A stretch of DNA of 64,000 nt from Kappaphycus alvarezii (lineage: Eukaryota; Rhodophyta; Florideophyceae; Gigartinales; Solieriaceae). Both the position numbers and the translations under genes were made by a program. Location: assembly GCA_002205965.3 (NCBI GenBank), contig NADL03000465.1, positions 310,001 through 374,000 on the forward strand, written 5' to 3'. Below, one piece after another: positions 24,060-37,400 of the stretch (within the stretch, counting starts at the first letter, position 1; each line of letters begins with the position of its first letter). The notes under the pieces were generated by a model, which ran no database searches, was not told where the DNA came from, and saw nothing but the letters and a program-made list of their open reading frames with translations.

Positions 24060-24578
24060 TGTAGTACAGTAGCACCTTGAATAGACAGTGGGGCTGTAAG
24101 ACGAGTCACCTAAGTGGAGGCTGTAAGCCGGGGACCGCTATGACCCATGTGGAGGTACCTGGTGGACCGTTAGATAATCAGTTAGATATTTTAGGGTAGA
24201 TAGCTCCTATTGGTGGATCGAGGAGTTGGCGGTAGTGACGCCACTTGTCCTTAAGGGGCGACGTACAGTAGTGTATATTTACAGTAGTTGTAGTAGGGTA
24301 GCTCACCTTATAAGGGGGACGGTAGGAGTGGGAGTCGCAAAGTTGTAAATGTAAGCACCCTCTGGCCCCCAACTCTAAGGTCTTCAAGCCGTCTACACCC
24401 CTAAGGTAATTTCTTAATCTCCCTTAAGGCTAAACGCCCGCTCGATGGACCCAATAATTTACTAGAGCTTTCCTCGCAGCCTCCTTTAGGCAAATATCCG
24501 TGCTCACAGGGTTCTCTTCTGCGTTCTAGGTAACATTTACTTGGTGGCTACCGACACACTCTATTGGTCTTATACCAC
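24060..24578 (+). repeat. Inverted-repeat copy B of the ~0.5 kb element
   Basis: Plus-strand partner of 22080-22611, with the same ordered blocks. Both copies carry many independent substitutions and small indels, so the pair is old or came from two separate insertions of one family. It lies 0.35 kb upstream of a Harbinger-like transposase piece. Confidence 0.8.
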
Positions 24579-24931
24579 AATTTTGTGCGCATTGTTAGTG
24601 ATTTTATGTATGAATCCTCGGTAGAAGCCGTAGCAGAGTAGTCTGGCATAGATTCGAATTTGAGTGGCGAACAGTTTTTATTTCTTCATTTCAAGCACGC
24701 ACCTTACGCAAAAGATGTGGAGTTTTAGCAGGTATTAATACCGGGCGGTAATATTAATAGGGAAGCTACAATATAGTGGAAAGTAAAAACTGTATTGCTT
24801 TAAGGCAGAGGTATATGTATTATCAAATAGCTTGGCTTTTGGCTTTACGCGACACTACACTGGACCGTCCTAAGATCTAATTTTCAGGAAAATCTAATTT
24901 TCACATTGAAAAATTGGAGAAATAGAAAGAA

Positions 24932-25456
24932 GTGTACAGGGAAAAGGATCTTGGGGAGCTGGTTGACCTCTACTTATGCTTGTTGGAGTTTCTTGTAGAC
25001 AAAAGATACCAGGAAGTCGCGGAGTTTGTGCGTTTGCTGAAACCGGAAAAATCGCAGAATGGCTGTTTGACTCGAGAGGAGCAGCATCGGAACGACCGAC
25101 TTTCCTCCGACCAATTGTTGGTGGAAAATAATTTCAACAGATTGCCGCAACTTTGGACGGTGATTTTAGCCAAGCGACTGTGGGCAGAGGCAAATTGTGA
25201 CAGTTATTTTAAATTGTGCTTCGCTCTGACGAACATCCACATTATTTTGCACACTCTCCGTATGGAAAACTTGGAAGGAGACCAATTTTTCAGGAATCGT
25301 TTATTTTATATCGGATCCAGAGACGCCCTCAAAAGAAAAAAGAATCAAGAAAAATACAGACGCAAACACAAGGCGAGCAATGATGTGCAGTTTCGCTCCG
25401 CTGCCGGTCATTGGCAGGTAATACAGTTTCAACATGTGAAGTTGTTGTGTCAGTGA
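24932..25456 (+). pseudogene. Harbinger-like (DDE_Tnp_4) transposase, C-terminal piece
   Basis: The segment LLVENNFNRLPQLWTVI, then a block ending KLCFALTNIHIILH, matches the last part of PIF/Harbinger transposases: the final catalytic Glu in the E-N-x-F-x-R-L context and the C-x-A-L-T-N-x-H-I block. The open frame begins at GTG 24932 just after an in-frame TAG, and the first two catalytic Asp residues are not found upstream, so this is a truncated remnant. A basic tail (RKKNQEKYRRKHK) follows. Confidence 0.6.
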
Positions 25457-26445
25457 CATGTTTATTTTCGTTGAGTAGGGGGTGATCGCACTTAAAAAGT
25501 AAAGGCGGGACTATGAGTAGCTCATGGTACAGAAAGACTCTCTACGTGAGACTGCATGTGGAGAAGGATGGTAGCGAAGACACTTGACCGTACAGCAAAA
25601 TTTATCCATTGCGAGGATTGAGACTTGAAGAAGGACCAATGAAGGTCACAGCCGAACAAGGTAGGTCTAGCGCGGTCGCAGAGGTCATACGAGGAGCTCG
25701 CAAGGAGGTTTATGAATGCGGATTGGACAAAAACCACTGACTTTGGAGGGACCCATCACAGATTGAAGGATGTAAAGTACGAAGAAGAGGTTGAAAGAGC
25801 GTCCGTATTGAATTTTACGAGGCAGTATGCCTGTGTAGGGTGCTCGCAGATCGCATTTGTCATGATTTTTAGCCTGTATCGCAACTCTTCACTGCTCGAT
25901 TGTAAGGCTTCTGCGGACAAGAACATTGCATCCAAACGACTACGGACGGGAAAATGAGGTTAAACTGGGTGATATGACAAAAGCGCAACTTTCATCGTGA
26001 TCATGTCGCAAGACATTGTGGATTGACGTTGATATTAACCTCTGTCGTCGATTTTCATCATAAATGGCAAAGTTAGTGGTATTTTCAGCAATTCTCTGAG
26101 ACTTCTTACGTTCCTATCGAGCAGGACTCCTCTAATGAACGCAAAGTTTCGCAGGATGAGAACTAAGTTATCTAATAATCAACCACTTCTTTATCAATAG
26201 CAACCTCCCACCCTCAGCGGGCGTCAGAAACCAAATCACGCAAGCTTCAAATGCAAAACCACTACCCGGGTATTTCTCTAAAGGGAAGATCACGTTCGCT
26301 AAACAATGAATTGCTCAGGGACACAAGAATGCGGGGAAATGTGGGGTGTTTTTAATGCATGAAAAATATGGTCAGCTGTTCCCTGAGGGATGTCGTGATG
26401 GTAAAGGCTTACAATTTAAAGGGTTGGCGGGAAGTTGTCAAAACG
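25457..26445. other. No recognisable feature
   Basis: Only short ORFs, such as a plus frame at 25712-25957, with no family signature. Probably decayed transposon flank. Confidence 0.4.
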
Positions 26446-26760
26446 CTAGAAAAATGACGGGAGGCTGGCCAACAGGCACGCTGCATTGGACATTACTGCT
26501 GCTGCGGTATGACGCTGTGTTAAGATTTCTTTGACCTTTGCGTAGGTCTCCCTTGCCCTCGTAGCGACGTTGCATGCGACGTCGGTTAGCAACGCGTGGG
26601 CGTCCGGGTGCCATCCCCCGAGGGTAGAGATAGGGACGGGCACTAGCCTACTTCCGGCAGAAGACGCGATAAAGGACTCGTATCTTCTGTGTTTCGCCGC
26701 TCTTGCCGCGTTAAGCGAGGTGAGTGGGTTGAATGTCCTCACTCTCCTGTTCGAGGACAC
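26446..26760 (-). pseudogene. C-terminal piece of a non-LTR-like reverse transcriptase protein
   Basis: This is a GC-rich patch in AT-rich DNA. The frame contains ARAAKHRRYESF, then SRLVPVPISTLGGWHPDA, then ILTQRHTAAAVMSNAACLL. The G-G-W-H-P-x-A block followed by a helical region is typical of the extreme C-terminus of many eukaryotic reverse-transcriptase proteins. No polymerase domain is adjacent, so it is a fragment. Confidence 0.6.
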
Positions 26761-29157
26761 AAGAATGCCGTAGCGTGGAGACTATTAACCTGTGCATTGC
26801 TGGCTGAAATTTTATCAAAAGCGTCATGATTCCTTTTCAACATCGGCGACAGAGTCGAGCAATGTATCAAGAACATTTTCTATCTACTAGATTTGCACTG
26901 TTAAACCATCATATCGAACAGATCCTTGCAGGTGTGAACGGTTGAACGGGCTCTGCTCGCAGGCTCCTCGGCGTCGCCATCGAAACTAAATAATAGGTCA
27001 ACAATAAAAAACAAATTATGGATTGAGCTTGAAATAGCGCTATTTGCGCAACGGCAGGAGAAATTACGATGTAGCTTTAAAATGAGTTTATAGTACTGTA
27101 ATATGAAATTTGACATCGTTATTGCCCGTCTTGTTTACAAACACGACCACGTGTAATATGTTTGTACTCTCCTGTCTCCACAAAGTTGCGTCCTGCTGCT
27201 GCAACCTGGATACAGCATAAACAACAAGACCATGCCGTGATCCATAAGTTTCAAAGCAAGTTCTTATTCGCAAGCGCATAGAGATGACCGGAGAATCAAC
27301 TGGTAAAACCTCATGGTTTCGCGAGTTGAAAAAGATTGCAGTTGAATTGAATGTGCTACCAAGTTTGAATTCATCTTGTAGATAGTCAAGGGCAGTGTCG
27401 CTACGATCAGTATTTACTATGCGCTACTGGCCGCTAGCACATAGCATGGTTTTAAGGGTAGTAGTATTTTCAGCACTATTGTGAGCTATGGTACTCAAGA
27501 CGCGATTCGCAAGAATAGGTGAGTTTGTTGAGCAAATTTACGGTGGGAAGAGCAATTTTCGGTGAAATGTAGTTTGGCGCTTTGTTGAGGTGAGAACGCT
27601 GGATAGATGCATTGGTGGATTGAATTTGTTTGTTCATTTTCACCTCGGACCAGGCGATAGGGTGGATCAAGAATAAGGCGGTTCTTATATAAGCGATTGT
27701 CACTAACGATTCGGTGGAAGCACAGCTCACAACTTCCAAACCAACCTTGTGATAATATTTTTTGTACGACGTCCTCACATCCCCTTGGGTAAACTTACCC
27801 ATCAATTGGACCAATAACTTACTTCCCTGTCAGCTACCCCATTTCTACACCTCATCCTTCCCTACACATTCCTCCCCCAAATACGACGTCTCTCTAAACG
27901 GCCGTCACCCTCCCTTTTCTCAATTTGCTTCCTCAAAATTTTTTAGTCCAAAGTAAACCCACTGATGCCCACTTTGTGCAATTTGGCGGTCTCATTTGAC
28001 CCAAGCGACGCACATGATGAGATTTCTGCGCACATATCACATCTGCTCGGCTCTGCACACGTTGAGTTCCATATCTTCCACAGCTGCATCCATTCAACAG
28101 TTTATATACGCTTCTTCCCGAACAAATTGTACCCCCCTCTTAAGTCGCCCATATACATCCTTCATAGGTTTCTCAGAAATCGCACTTTTTTCACATTCCA
28201 AAGGCCTGTTCTACATTTATACGCATGGATTAGTGGAAAAAATTGAACAAGCCTGATGCAGTGTACTGATGCAATGCAGCGAAGGCCTTTGAAAAGGGTT
28301 TAATAGGATATAGCTTGATGCTGTATGCATCGTTGTAAGTAATCCAGCAACCGTGCGACAATCGTCCCCTTTAAAGGATATCACTCAAATAGGACAATTC
28401 ATAGGCCACGTTGTCATGTGTAGAGCCTGCATAAATTCAGGAACCTGCAAAAATTTGTACGATGAGTCAACCATTGCCTGTACATATATCGAATAAAAAC
28501 CTTTTCGACTGTAATAATTCACGGGATTGTACTTTGATCGTGATTTTTGAATATTAACTTTTACACCATCAATTGAAGCCACACAAACTTGAAGAGGGCT
28601 CGAATAGAATCTTGATTATGAGAATCCAATTTACATATGTGAAAGCTCAGATTCCTTAGATGGAAGCCGTCGTAATGGATGACGAAGACAAACGGTCTTA
28701 AAAAGTTTATCGAACAGTGAATATTCTGTAGAGTCGCCAGATCTGTAGGCCAGCACAACATCTTGCACATCACTGTAGTACAATTGGCACTCACAATGTA
28801 CCGCCACCAGCAGAGCTCATTTCGGTGATCCTTTTTCGCTGTAATTCTCCGTATAGGCCCTACCATTGCCATCCGCAGGTACAGTACTACACTGAACAGT
28901 AAGGGCATTTATGTAGACTGCATATGACTATCGGTCTTGCTATTGTATATCCAACTGAGTGGGCCCGAAGGCGTCTATTCGGAAACCATCGGCCCCCAAC
29001 TTGGACCTGATATTTTCGCAGGAGGAAAGGCAGCCATTGGGCCAGGTGTTGGCTTTACTAATCTCTAACCTGGATCTAAATTACTTGGCTGACATCGACT
29101 TCATTTATCCCGCTGTTGTAAAATAGCCTAACCTATCTAACTATTATTTATACCTAC
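26761..29157. other. No recognisable gene
   Basis: AT-rich with short ORFs only. The C/T-rich stretch at about 27780-28260 resembles the leaders of other units here and is open in two plus frames, but it shows no signature. A GTACAGTAC word lies at about 28876. Confidence 0.4.
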
Positions 29158-29212
29158 CTGGCCCTTAGGGTCTCAGAATAAACACCTGGCCCTTAGGGTC
29201 TCAGAATAAACA
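29158..29212. repeat. Perfect tandem duplication of a ~27 bp unit
   Basis: CCTGGCCCTTAGGG followed by TCTCAGAATAAACA occurs twice head to tail with no mismatch that I see. Two exact copies imply a recent slippage or duplication, or an assembly artefact. Confidence 0.85.
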
Positions 29213-31818
29213 TCCACCCTGTGTTGGCTCTGCACTTGAATCCCAACTTCCGCCTTTGCATAAACTTGCCAACGGCAAATTTGACTATTGCCACGTTTAC
29301 CTTCCCGGGATACCCTTCTATTTTACACTCTCTACCCCATATTTAACAGCTTCTTTTATTTTCCGTCTGTGATATTTACTCACACTTGCTTCCCCGGACT
29401 CAGGCGTCTATATACAAATAAAATCTTCAAGGTTGTCGTTGGTGACAACAATGTTATATCTGACGGAGATAATCACCACTGCTAAAACAGTAATACCTCT
29501 CCTTTTGTACAATATTACGCCCCTGGTGTCAACAATTCTTTGGACTTGATTTTTCTCAAATTGTTAGCATTCCGCGAATCCCGCGCCGGCCTTAGAAGCC
29601 AGAGGACAAGTTTACCGTCCAGTAGTCCAAGGAATCAAACCTATCGACCCCCAACTTCTTCTCGATTTGGGCGAGCTTTGCTACTGCATCGCAGGGTGCT
29701 TAGAGAGAAAGATGGACAGCGAACAACCCATGAGTTATGGTGAGTGTATGTCAGTGGCCTTATTGCCTGACAAGATTCCGTAACTAGACGAGAACAACTG
29801 AGCACCGCGCATTGCACTACAATCATCTCCAGTAGGGATACGAAGAAAACGATGAATTGGATATCAGAGTGTATAACATGGCCTGCCACATGCATTTGAA
29901 GGTCTTTTTCGCAATCCCTTGCGCTCTACTTTGAAATATATGCTCTGTCGATATCGAGCAAACTACGAAACATCTGTTATGTCATACGGTAGTTTACACG
30001 TAATGAATCCTCGGTTATATGATTTGTTGATACCCAGAAGCACTCCTTTTCTTTTTCGATATATATGCATGAATTAAGCACGCAGCTTTAATTATAGCTG
30101 CAAATTCGATCGTGTGGTATCCAATGCATATAAATATACTGATAAAAAGGCGATATTTGCCCGCGTTTTGAAAATCTCTTTGTCCCTGGTTGACACATTC
30201 AAAAGAGCTACTTCTTGCACTTGGGCTGTTCTGGCTAAAGTATGGCCAGATTGGAAAGAGTCAATCGCTGCGCGGCTCTTGAAGGTTTGTGAATTTTATT
30301 GAATATTATTTGATTGTGGAGACGAATATTCTAATCACTGTAATATTGATCTTGAGTTTAAAAATCACGGTTTAACGCAAAAATTAAAATTAAAAAGGCC
30401 CTTTGATGGAACTGATGGATAAAATATCCAAACCTCTGCCATTTTTTGAAGAAACTCCTACTATATGACATAGTACCCTCAATTTGCCAATGGTATCCCC
30501 CCATCTCTCCGCAAAATTCAGGCAACTGTCATCCCAATATCGCACAGGCGACATACAGCATAGGTTTTTTTGAAGACAGGATATGCTCGAAGGGAGACCC
30601 TGGGTCTATGAGAGCGACAAGTGAATATGCCCCGCTGCGTGTGGAGAGGTGTTAGTGTACTGAAGGGAGGGGCGTCAAAAATGTTTTTGCTACTATCATT
30701 GTATTGTAGTGTCTGTTTGACACGTAAGTGGATAGGTTTTACCTAACAAGACCCCCTTATCTGGTTATAAAGTTTTCGGACTCCCCCTCTCTTCAAATTA
30801 GATTCACAACCCAAACACATTTTTGCCTTATACAGGGCATTTATGCAATTCAAACTGAGATATATTTATCTAGAACTGTTTTGAAAAATCATGATGTAGT
30901 AGAGAAGTCTTGAAATGCACTGGAATGCATTAAACTCGAGCACTTTAGGCCCTTTCGGCGTCGTGACTATCCATACCAGTCCCGAAACCAGAGCCCTTCG
31001 TTTCTGGACGCTCACTCCCCCCTGCATCCTCTTTCGTTCTTTTATCTGTGTTATTGGGGTATCTTTCAATCCCACCAATTCAGGTACTGTATAAATTCCG
31101 CAAAAAATAATTTTCCTCCTTTTCCAAGCAGTCCTGAAAGTCCTTTTAGTTATTGATAAATTGGAGTACTTCGTTTGACTGAACAACTATCGAAACGTCC
31201 TGCCTCACCAAGCTTGATGTATCGCACGATGTGCTCTGATTGGCGTTCTCAATTTTTAAATACTTTGACATTATTTGCTGATTGAAGTCCCCTGAGCTCC
31301 CTCCCCCCTGAATTGAGGTTGTTTCGCGAAGCATATCAATAAAATCAATACCCCTTCGTAACCCTTCCCAACGGGTTCCTCCGAAAATTACTCTAAGGAG
31401 ACCTTTCAAGAATTTCAAGTCCCAACTTTACTTTTCTTCATAAAGGCAATACTGATGTATAAATATGAAGAAAAAATTTCCAACTGTGCTCACCATATCA
31501 GCTTCCTGCCTGTTCTGAAGAAATTTACCGTAAGTCAAAATTTGACCAGATTGGTAGTACTCTACATAAGGTTTTTCCAAGGAAGACCGTAATTTTCTAA
31601 AATATATCTTGAGCTCAAAATCACTCTTTTAAAGCGGTAGCTACCGATTTGGATAAAAGGCGCATCAGTACTGTCGAAATTCACACTAAAGACATATGAA
31701 CCCTCCTTAAACCCCTGCGCAACAACCTTCCACCATAATTAATCTCTTCTTCACCTCTACCCTGTCGCATCCTTGTTCAAACTTGAAGGAAATAAGAAAA
31801 GTGTCTCCAAATTCTTAA
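29213..31818. other. No recognisable gene
   Basis: Short ORFs only. Two minus-strand frames at 30866-31186 and 31146-31418 overlap and have ordinary amino-acid composition, but they match nothing I know. Confidence 0.4.
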
Positions 31819-32166
31819 TTATTGTTCAGGTAATCGAAAATTCGAATAAATTCTGCGATATAAAACGTCGGGGTTGTGTTCTCTCTTGCTCGTGAGACGC
31901 ATTGCCCGTTTTCTTTGCCTCGGTTTTCTTCGTTTTTTCGTAAGCCTTTGACTTAGATATTGTCCTCCGTCTTTTTTATTTGGCTCAATATCCTCATCAG
32001 ATGAAACCCTGTGTTTGGTTTTTGTTTGAGTCTGCGACACAGATGAAAATGATGCTTTCTTTTTCCCCAGTTTCCTCTTCCAAACATTCATATACAATGT
32101 AGAATGTAAGTTTGGTAGAAATTCAGCAAGATTTCTTTTGCGAGCATGCCTCAAAACGTACCTCAT
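31819..32166 (-). CDS. Basic ORF, unidentified
   Basis: Encodes 115 residues from an ATG, strongly Lys/Arg-rich in its second half (KKRRKPRQRKRAMR) with a Ser/Thr/Gln-rich middle. It could be a short nucleic-acid-binding or nuclear protein, or chance. It lies divergent to an open plus frame at 32197-32517, also unidentified. I see no homology and no promoter evidence. Confidence 0.2.
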   Translation of the reverse strand: MRYVLRHARKRNLAEFLPNLHSTLYMNVWKRKLGKKKASFSSVSQTQTKTKHRVSSDEDIEPNKKDGGQYLSQRLTKKRRKPRQRKRAMRLTSKREHNPDVLYRRIYSNFRLPEQ

Positions 32167-34247
32167 TGTGGGAATATCTATTGATAATGACGGTACTTGT
32201 ACACCATAAAGTATTACTCAAATCTCTATTTTACATCAATATATAACAGATATTCTAGAAACACTTTCAAAAATCTCATACTGTTCCATATGAACCAAAA
32301 ACGCAAAGCGGTTTGCACTGATTTAGAACTTGGTCATAGAAGCCTAATATCAAACCTCTTCGAAAATATCGACAGTGTATGCATGTTCATTCCAGACAGA
32401 AACAAAGAAACCTATGCAAATGTCGCGTCTGTATCCAAATATTCATCGAAAGTGGAGTTTTTCTCATCAGGAAAAGGGCTAATTGCGAAGCTAGCGCTGC
32501 GACGCAAAACAGATTGAACTTAGTAGGAGTGGTAGCTATAGATAAGAAAGCAAGCAGTGAATTTTGGAACAATTATTTGAGCAAAAAAGGACAAGAAAGT
32601 GATAAGATACCAGTGTATTAGACGTGTGGAAGGTGTGGAAGAGAAAGAAGCCGGTGTGTAGTGTGGGATTTAGGCGAAAATGACAAATTATGTGAGATGA
32701 GATTCGTTAGAAGGAATTATGATGCGGAATTTTTTCTTGTAGTTGTGAAAGTTCCATGCGTACTGCGTTCTCGCAATGCCCATAGATAGCCGAAAGGGAG
32801 TGTACTGCAGAGATTAGGGGAAATTATTAAGTGAAAGGCCAGGAGCGAGATAAAGGGAGCTATGTGGTATCCATGGGCAAATGAGAAGCATGAAATATAT
32901 GCGGTTATGTTGTGCAGGCTTGTGTCTAAAGAAGCGGAGTTCGAAATAGTTACTCCAGAGACTCGGACGAAGAAGGGGAGTGAATACGAGCGTTTTGTAC
33001 AGTGAAGAGTAGGTAAAACAGAGTGATTTGAAAAAAGTTGTCGTCCTCAGGTGGGTTAGTTGAAGGAGAGAGAATATGATAGGTACAATACTGTGGTGGT
33101 CAACAGGTGCAGGCTCCACGGAGGTGGTATGAGGAGGTATACCGTTTTTTGCATCTCCATGTGATCTTATTTTGAATTTTGTGGAGATTCTTCTCCCAAA
33201 GCACCGGCGCGCCATAATTATGACGATAAAATTGTAATTTATTCTTCTCTCCTGTGCCATTTATTTGAAGTCATAGCTAGATTCTCCAGTGTCATCGCAT
33301 ATCTGCATTAGTGGTACTGCAGACGGTAATGCGTGAAAGTTGATTTGGTCGCCTCTACCGTAGTAACCTTCCTAGATTGAATGGGCTACTGTACTAGGGG
33401 TTTTACAGACCTTTTCTACAGGATGACTTGGAGTTTTGAAGGTAAAAAAAGGGGAGGAGTGAAAGTGTCGGCCTCACGGTGTCAGTGGGGTGTATTTACA
33501 ACCGGTGACTGCTCGTGTTTCTGATGTCAAAATAATGTCGTGTCCTTTCATCTTCTACTCAGACCAGACTACAGACCATTAAGTACTGCAAGGAGATTCT
33601 AAAGCAATAAATCTATGGATTAATAAAAGTATTTATACCAATAAAATCACTTGGTGCTACCCAGGAGGTATTCTGAACGATACTGTTCCACCTGTCTGGG
33701 AATAGGCGCTTGTTTAGTCATGAACCAAAAAAGGGTGATGCTAGGTAGCAAAGTAGTCGTAGCATCCAAGTAATCAAAGTGAATGCAGTACAGTTGCACT
33801 ACGTTGACATAAAGGGGTTCAACTGCCTAATTGCAGAGTGATTTAAAGTTGATAGACTTGTTACGCCAAGATTCAACTTCAAACGTAAAAGTTGACTTGT
33901 TCATAGGTCACAGCCAGTTTGCATCATGGTTCACGGCTGTTAAAATTTTTACCCAAATTGTCAACACAGGAGGTGAAATTTGGGTAGTTCATAGGTCAAC
34001 TTTCACAGAGGTGTCTTTATTGAGATGTATGGATTAGCTGCGAACCATTTGGAGCATTGAAGTGAGGCCCCCATGCAACCTCTTCCAGAGCAAGGTGGGA
34101 CAAGTATCAATTTACTCACTTACCAGGGTATTTATCTTGAGAAATGAAATATTTTTAAATAATCAGAAGCAACAAAATCAACCTCCTGTAAGGCGACTGT
34201 TAGATCTAAAATCGCTGACGTTGTAGTAAGCCTTAACGCCTGCAAGA
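32167..34247. other. No recognisable gene
   Basis: AT-rich, short ORFs. The word TTCATAGGTCA occurs twice (about 33900 and 33990) close to AGTTGAC-type sequence, a minor local repeat. Confidence 0.4.
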
Positions 34248-34445
34248 AACTCATTTCCTGCGACGCTGTAATTACATCGCCGTTTAAGCCTGCCTCCGCT
34301 GCAGGTTCAACGCGAGTCGTCGGTGGTGTGGCTGCCTAAGCATATCTCTGGAGGATTTCGAAGCTTGAACACGAGCATCCCAGGCGAATGGTCCCGTTCT
34401 CCCTAGACCCTCTCGTAAAACTCACGACCCTGGTTTCCAGTTCCA
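34248..34445 (+). pseudogene. Small reverse-transcriptase C-terminal remnant
   Basis: One plus frame reads ISCDAVITSPFKPAS, a stop (TAA) in a VAA-x-AYLW context, then ISKLEHEHPRRMVPF. It parallels the ISCDVTIDSPFKQ and LERKLPRRLVLP blocks of the piece at 45831-46205. The D-V-T-x-x-S-P-F block normally follows the R-P-A-D-x-L-V motif in these proteins. GC-rich patch in AT-rich DNA. Confidence 0.4.
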
Positions 34446-37400
34446 GCCCCTCTTTTTTACTTTCTAGTTGCCACAAAATCTGTCAGAAGTCCTGTTACTT
34501 GAAGGAATAATCGAACGGGCTGCGAAGAAATGTCATATCTGTCCCACCATCTTTCATACAATTATATGTGATATGCCATATACATATATGCCTTCGTTGC
34601 ATCATATGGTCTTCGGTAGCAATGGCCATCATTTCGCGCGCTCCAATGCACATGACCGATTTAGATTATCCAGTTTGATCTTAACTTCAGCAGTCGTTCA
34701 GTCATAGTACTCTTGAAACAATAAATGGGTAAGATTGTTTGACTTTATGGCACAATTATTATTTGTGTCCGTCATAGATCCGATTATATTGTTAGAGGGC
34801 CATTCACGAGAATAATTTTTTAATCACAGTTGTCCCAGTGGAACTGATCAAGAAGATCACAGGAAATCTCAGATTTTGTCGACAATGTTCAGTTTAGTAT
34901 GTATTTTCATGCGTATTTCTACAACACGACTAAATTCTTACAGTAAAATTTTATTTGACTTTTTGATTTTTTGAATGAAATAATTGCGATATACCGAAAT
35001 AAAATTGAGAGAAGCTTGTCTTAGAGATTCAGTTGCGGATGAATGAGTTTTCTTTTCAATTGAATTTCTTCGGTTCCAAATTCATAATACGAAATATGGC
35101 CTGCTCTGATGTTAACTCAAGCAAAGAGTTATTTAAGTGGTTTCCTCCTCCAAGGTTCGCATATTTTAGTGTGACAAAGTATCACATTGACTAAACCTAC
35201 GTGAAACGTTTTTCTAACTTATTTAAATGTCTTACTGTACAGCATGGCATTTAAAACTGCTGTACAGCACAGTCATCACCCTTAACTTCAGCATCATTTG
35301 CTTAGTATCTTTACAAGCAGTCCTCAAAATCTATCTGAGGGAGGATAGGTTAAGCGATCCACATCCGCCAGAATGAAAGCCGCCTACGTAACGAAGGACT
35401 CGTATAACGCAGTAGTTTTCTCCTGGGGACATCCGAAGTCCGTCAAGCCCTCTCCGTCTTCCACCTGTACGACGCCCGACTTTTTGAAGAGGCTCTCCGC
35501 TTCGCCCTGGATTTCCTCTTTCGTTGAAAGCTCTCCTATTCCGTGTAGAGGAGCCAGCAGCGCGTCGTCTAGTTGTCATGATATACAAGATTTGAGAGTG
35601 TTTTATTGTTGAAAAATAGACTCTACTCATCTTCAATGTACACTTGGAGTTTTGAGGAGACTTGAAACTCAATAAGGTACTTCCAGAAGCGTTACCTTGC
35701 ATAGTGAGGAGCCCGCTACTCTTCTCACCGGCTTTTCTCAGTCGTTCACCACGTTGCAGTTTCCGTCAATCGTTTCCTATGGAGCTGGATAAAACCTGCT
35801 GATGGCGTTGGTATGGCCTTTGCAGAGAATCGGATCAAAACAAGATCACCAGAATCAGCTTTAAGGGTGGAAGTACAGTATGAGTGTCAATTGCACTACG
35901 AATGGTGCAACTCATTTGAGTGCAACCACCGGGAAACATTGGATTTCCAGATTCTCTGGACACGTAATAAACTGCCAACGTGACTACACCGAAAGTGCCA
36001 GAAGGAACATGTGCGCAAGTAAATTTGATGCACTGCAAGGTTTGATGATGTGAGGCGAGTTTGACGCATAAATGATTTTTACCGTGCGAAATAGCAGTTG
36101 CAGGCATTTCAATGGGCGGTTTGCCCGTCTGCTTGGACTGAATCGTTCCACCTCATCTCATCGGAAGGTGGATAATTATTAATCCTTCCATAATACTTCA
36201 ACAATCAATGAATTTCCGAAAGCAGTTCGGATGTGTAACAAACTCTGGGGAGGAAGTTGATGTAACCAATAGAATTTGTCGGGTTTATGCGTCTTTAGTA
36301 AATACGGGGTTAATTTACTGTGGTAGATATTTGGATTGGTACCCAGTAAATTTGTACCGGAGCGTAGATATCGAATCATAGTCAAGCCAGTCTTGAAACC
36401 GTACAATGCGTCTAAAACTGCAGATGGCACTCCAATCTACCAGAAGGTGGAATGGAAGCCATGCGTATTTGACATTTTCCTGCATTATAAGGCAGAAATT
36501 CAGATTGTTATTCATTAATTTATGCAGTACACCAGCTGAGCAAGATCCAAGGGTCTTGTGACAAATATCTCCAAGGACACAAAAAATAAAAGAACCTAGA
36601 TATTTGAGCGGTCTAAATATTTCGGCTGACTTCTGGCATGTTTCGAAGTCCACGTTCGCACTGTTCAGCGATAAGTACAATTGGGCACCCTTCATGATAG
36701 ACAGCGTCATTTTATTCGTCTGGGGCTTCTACGGTCAAACGCTCAGAGCAAAACGGAAAAAAAGGTATTCAGATCAGATGGAGGGATATTGATTTACGGA
36801 GGAGATTTGGGATCAAGTTTCGGTTCTCAATTAGGATGAACAGCAAAATTAAACGGTAAATATAGAGTTTTTTATAAGCTCAGCTGCCATTATCTAGCGC
36901 ATAAGGGCTGAAAATACCGCTACAGTAAGAAATTAAATACTTCCATGACGTAATTTCCACAGTACTGTACATTGTGCCTGACCATATAGTGGAAGTCACT
37001 ACGTTAACAGAGGCACTGATTTAGGTCCCAAGTTTCCCGAATTCATATCTATTAGTGTCCAACACTACGTTGCCGTTGATCTTGATATACCAAAAAACAT
37101 AGTTCCAAAGGCAGAAAATTCGTTCGAATCGACTCTTTTGATATCCCAGGGGCATTAAAAGTCGCAGGAATATGACCCGGGTGATAATTTGCCCAAGCTA
37201 CTTGTCGAAGAGTTCACAGGCTCTAAACTTCTCGCACCATACTCCCCGATGAAGTATATCAAGGAGATCATTTCAAAAAAAGCAAGGGCGTTTAGCGCAG
37301 GTATGAGAAGAGGCCAAAAGAGAGAGAGAAAGGGGCAAAAGAGAGAGTAGAAGGAAAACAAAAGAAACGAGTGAAGGGCTGAGGGTTATCATTATCAAGC

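Noticed and set aside
29158..29212. TTAGGG words suggesting an interstitial telomere repeat
   Set aside because: TTAGGG occurs only once per 27-bp unit; the repeat is a plain duplication.
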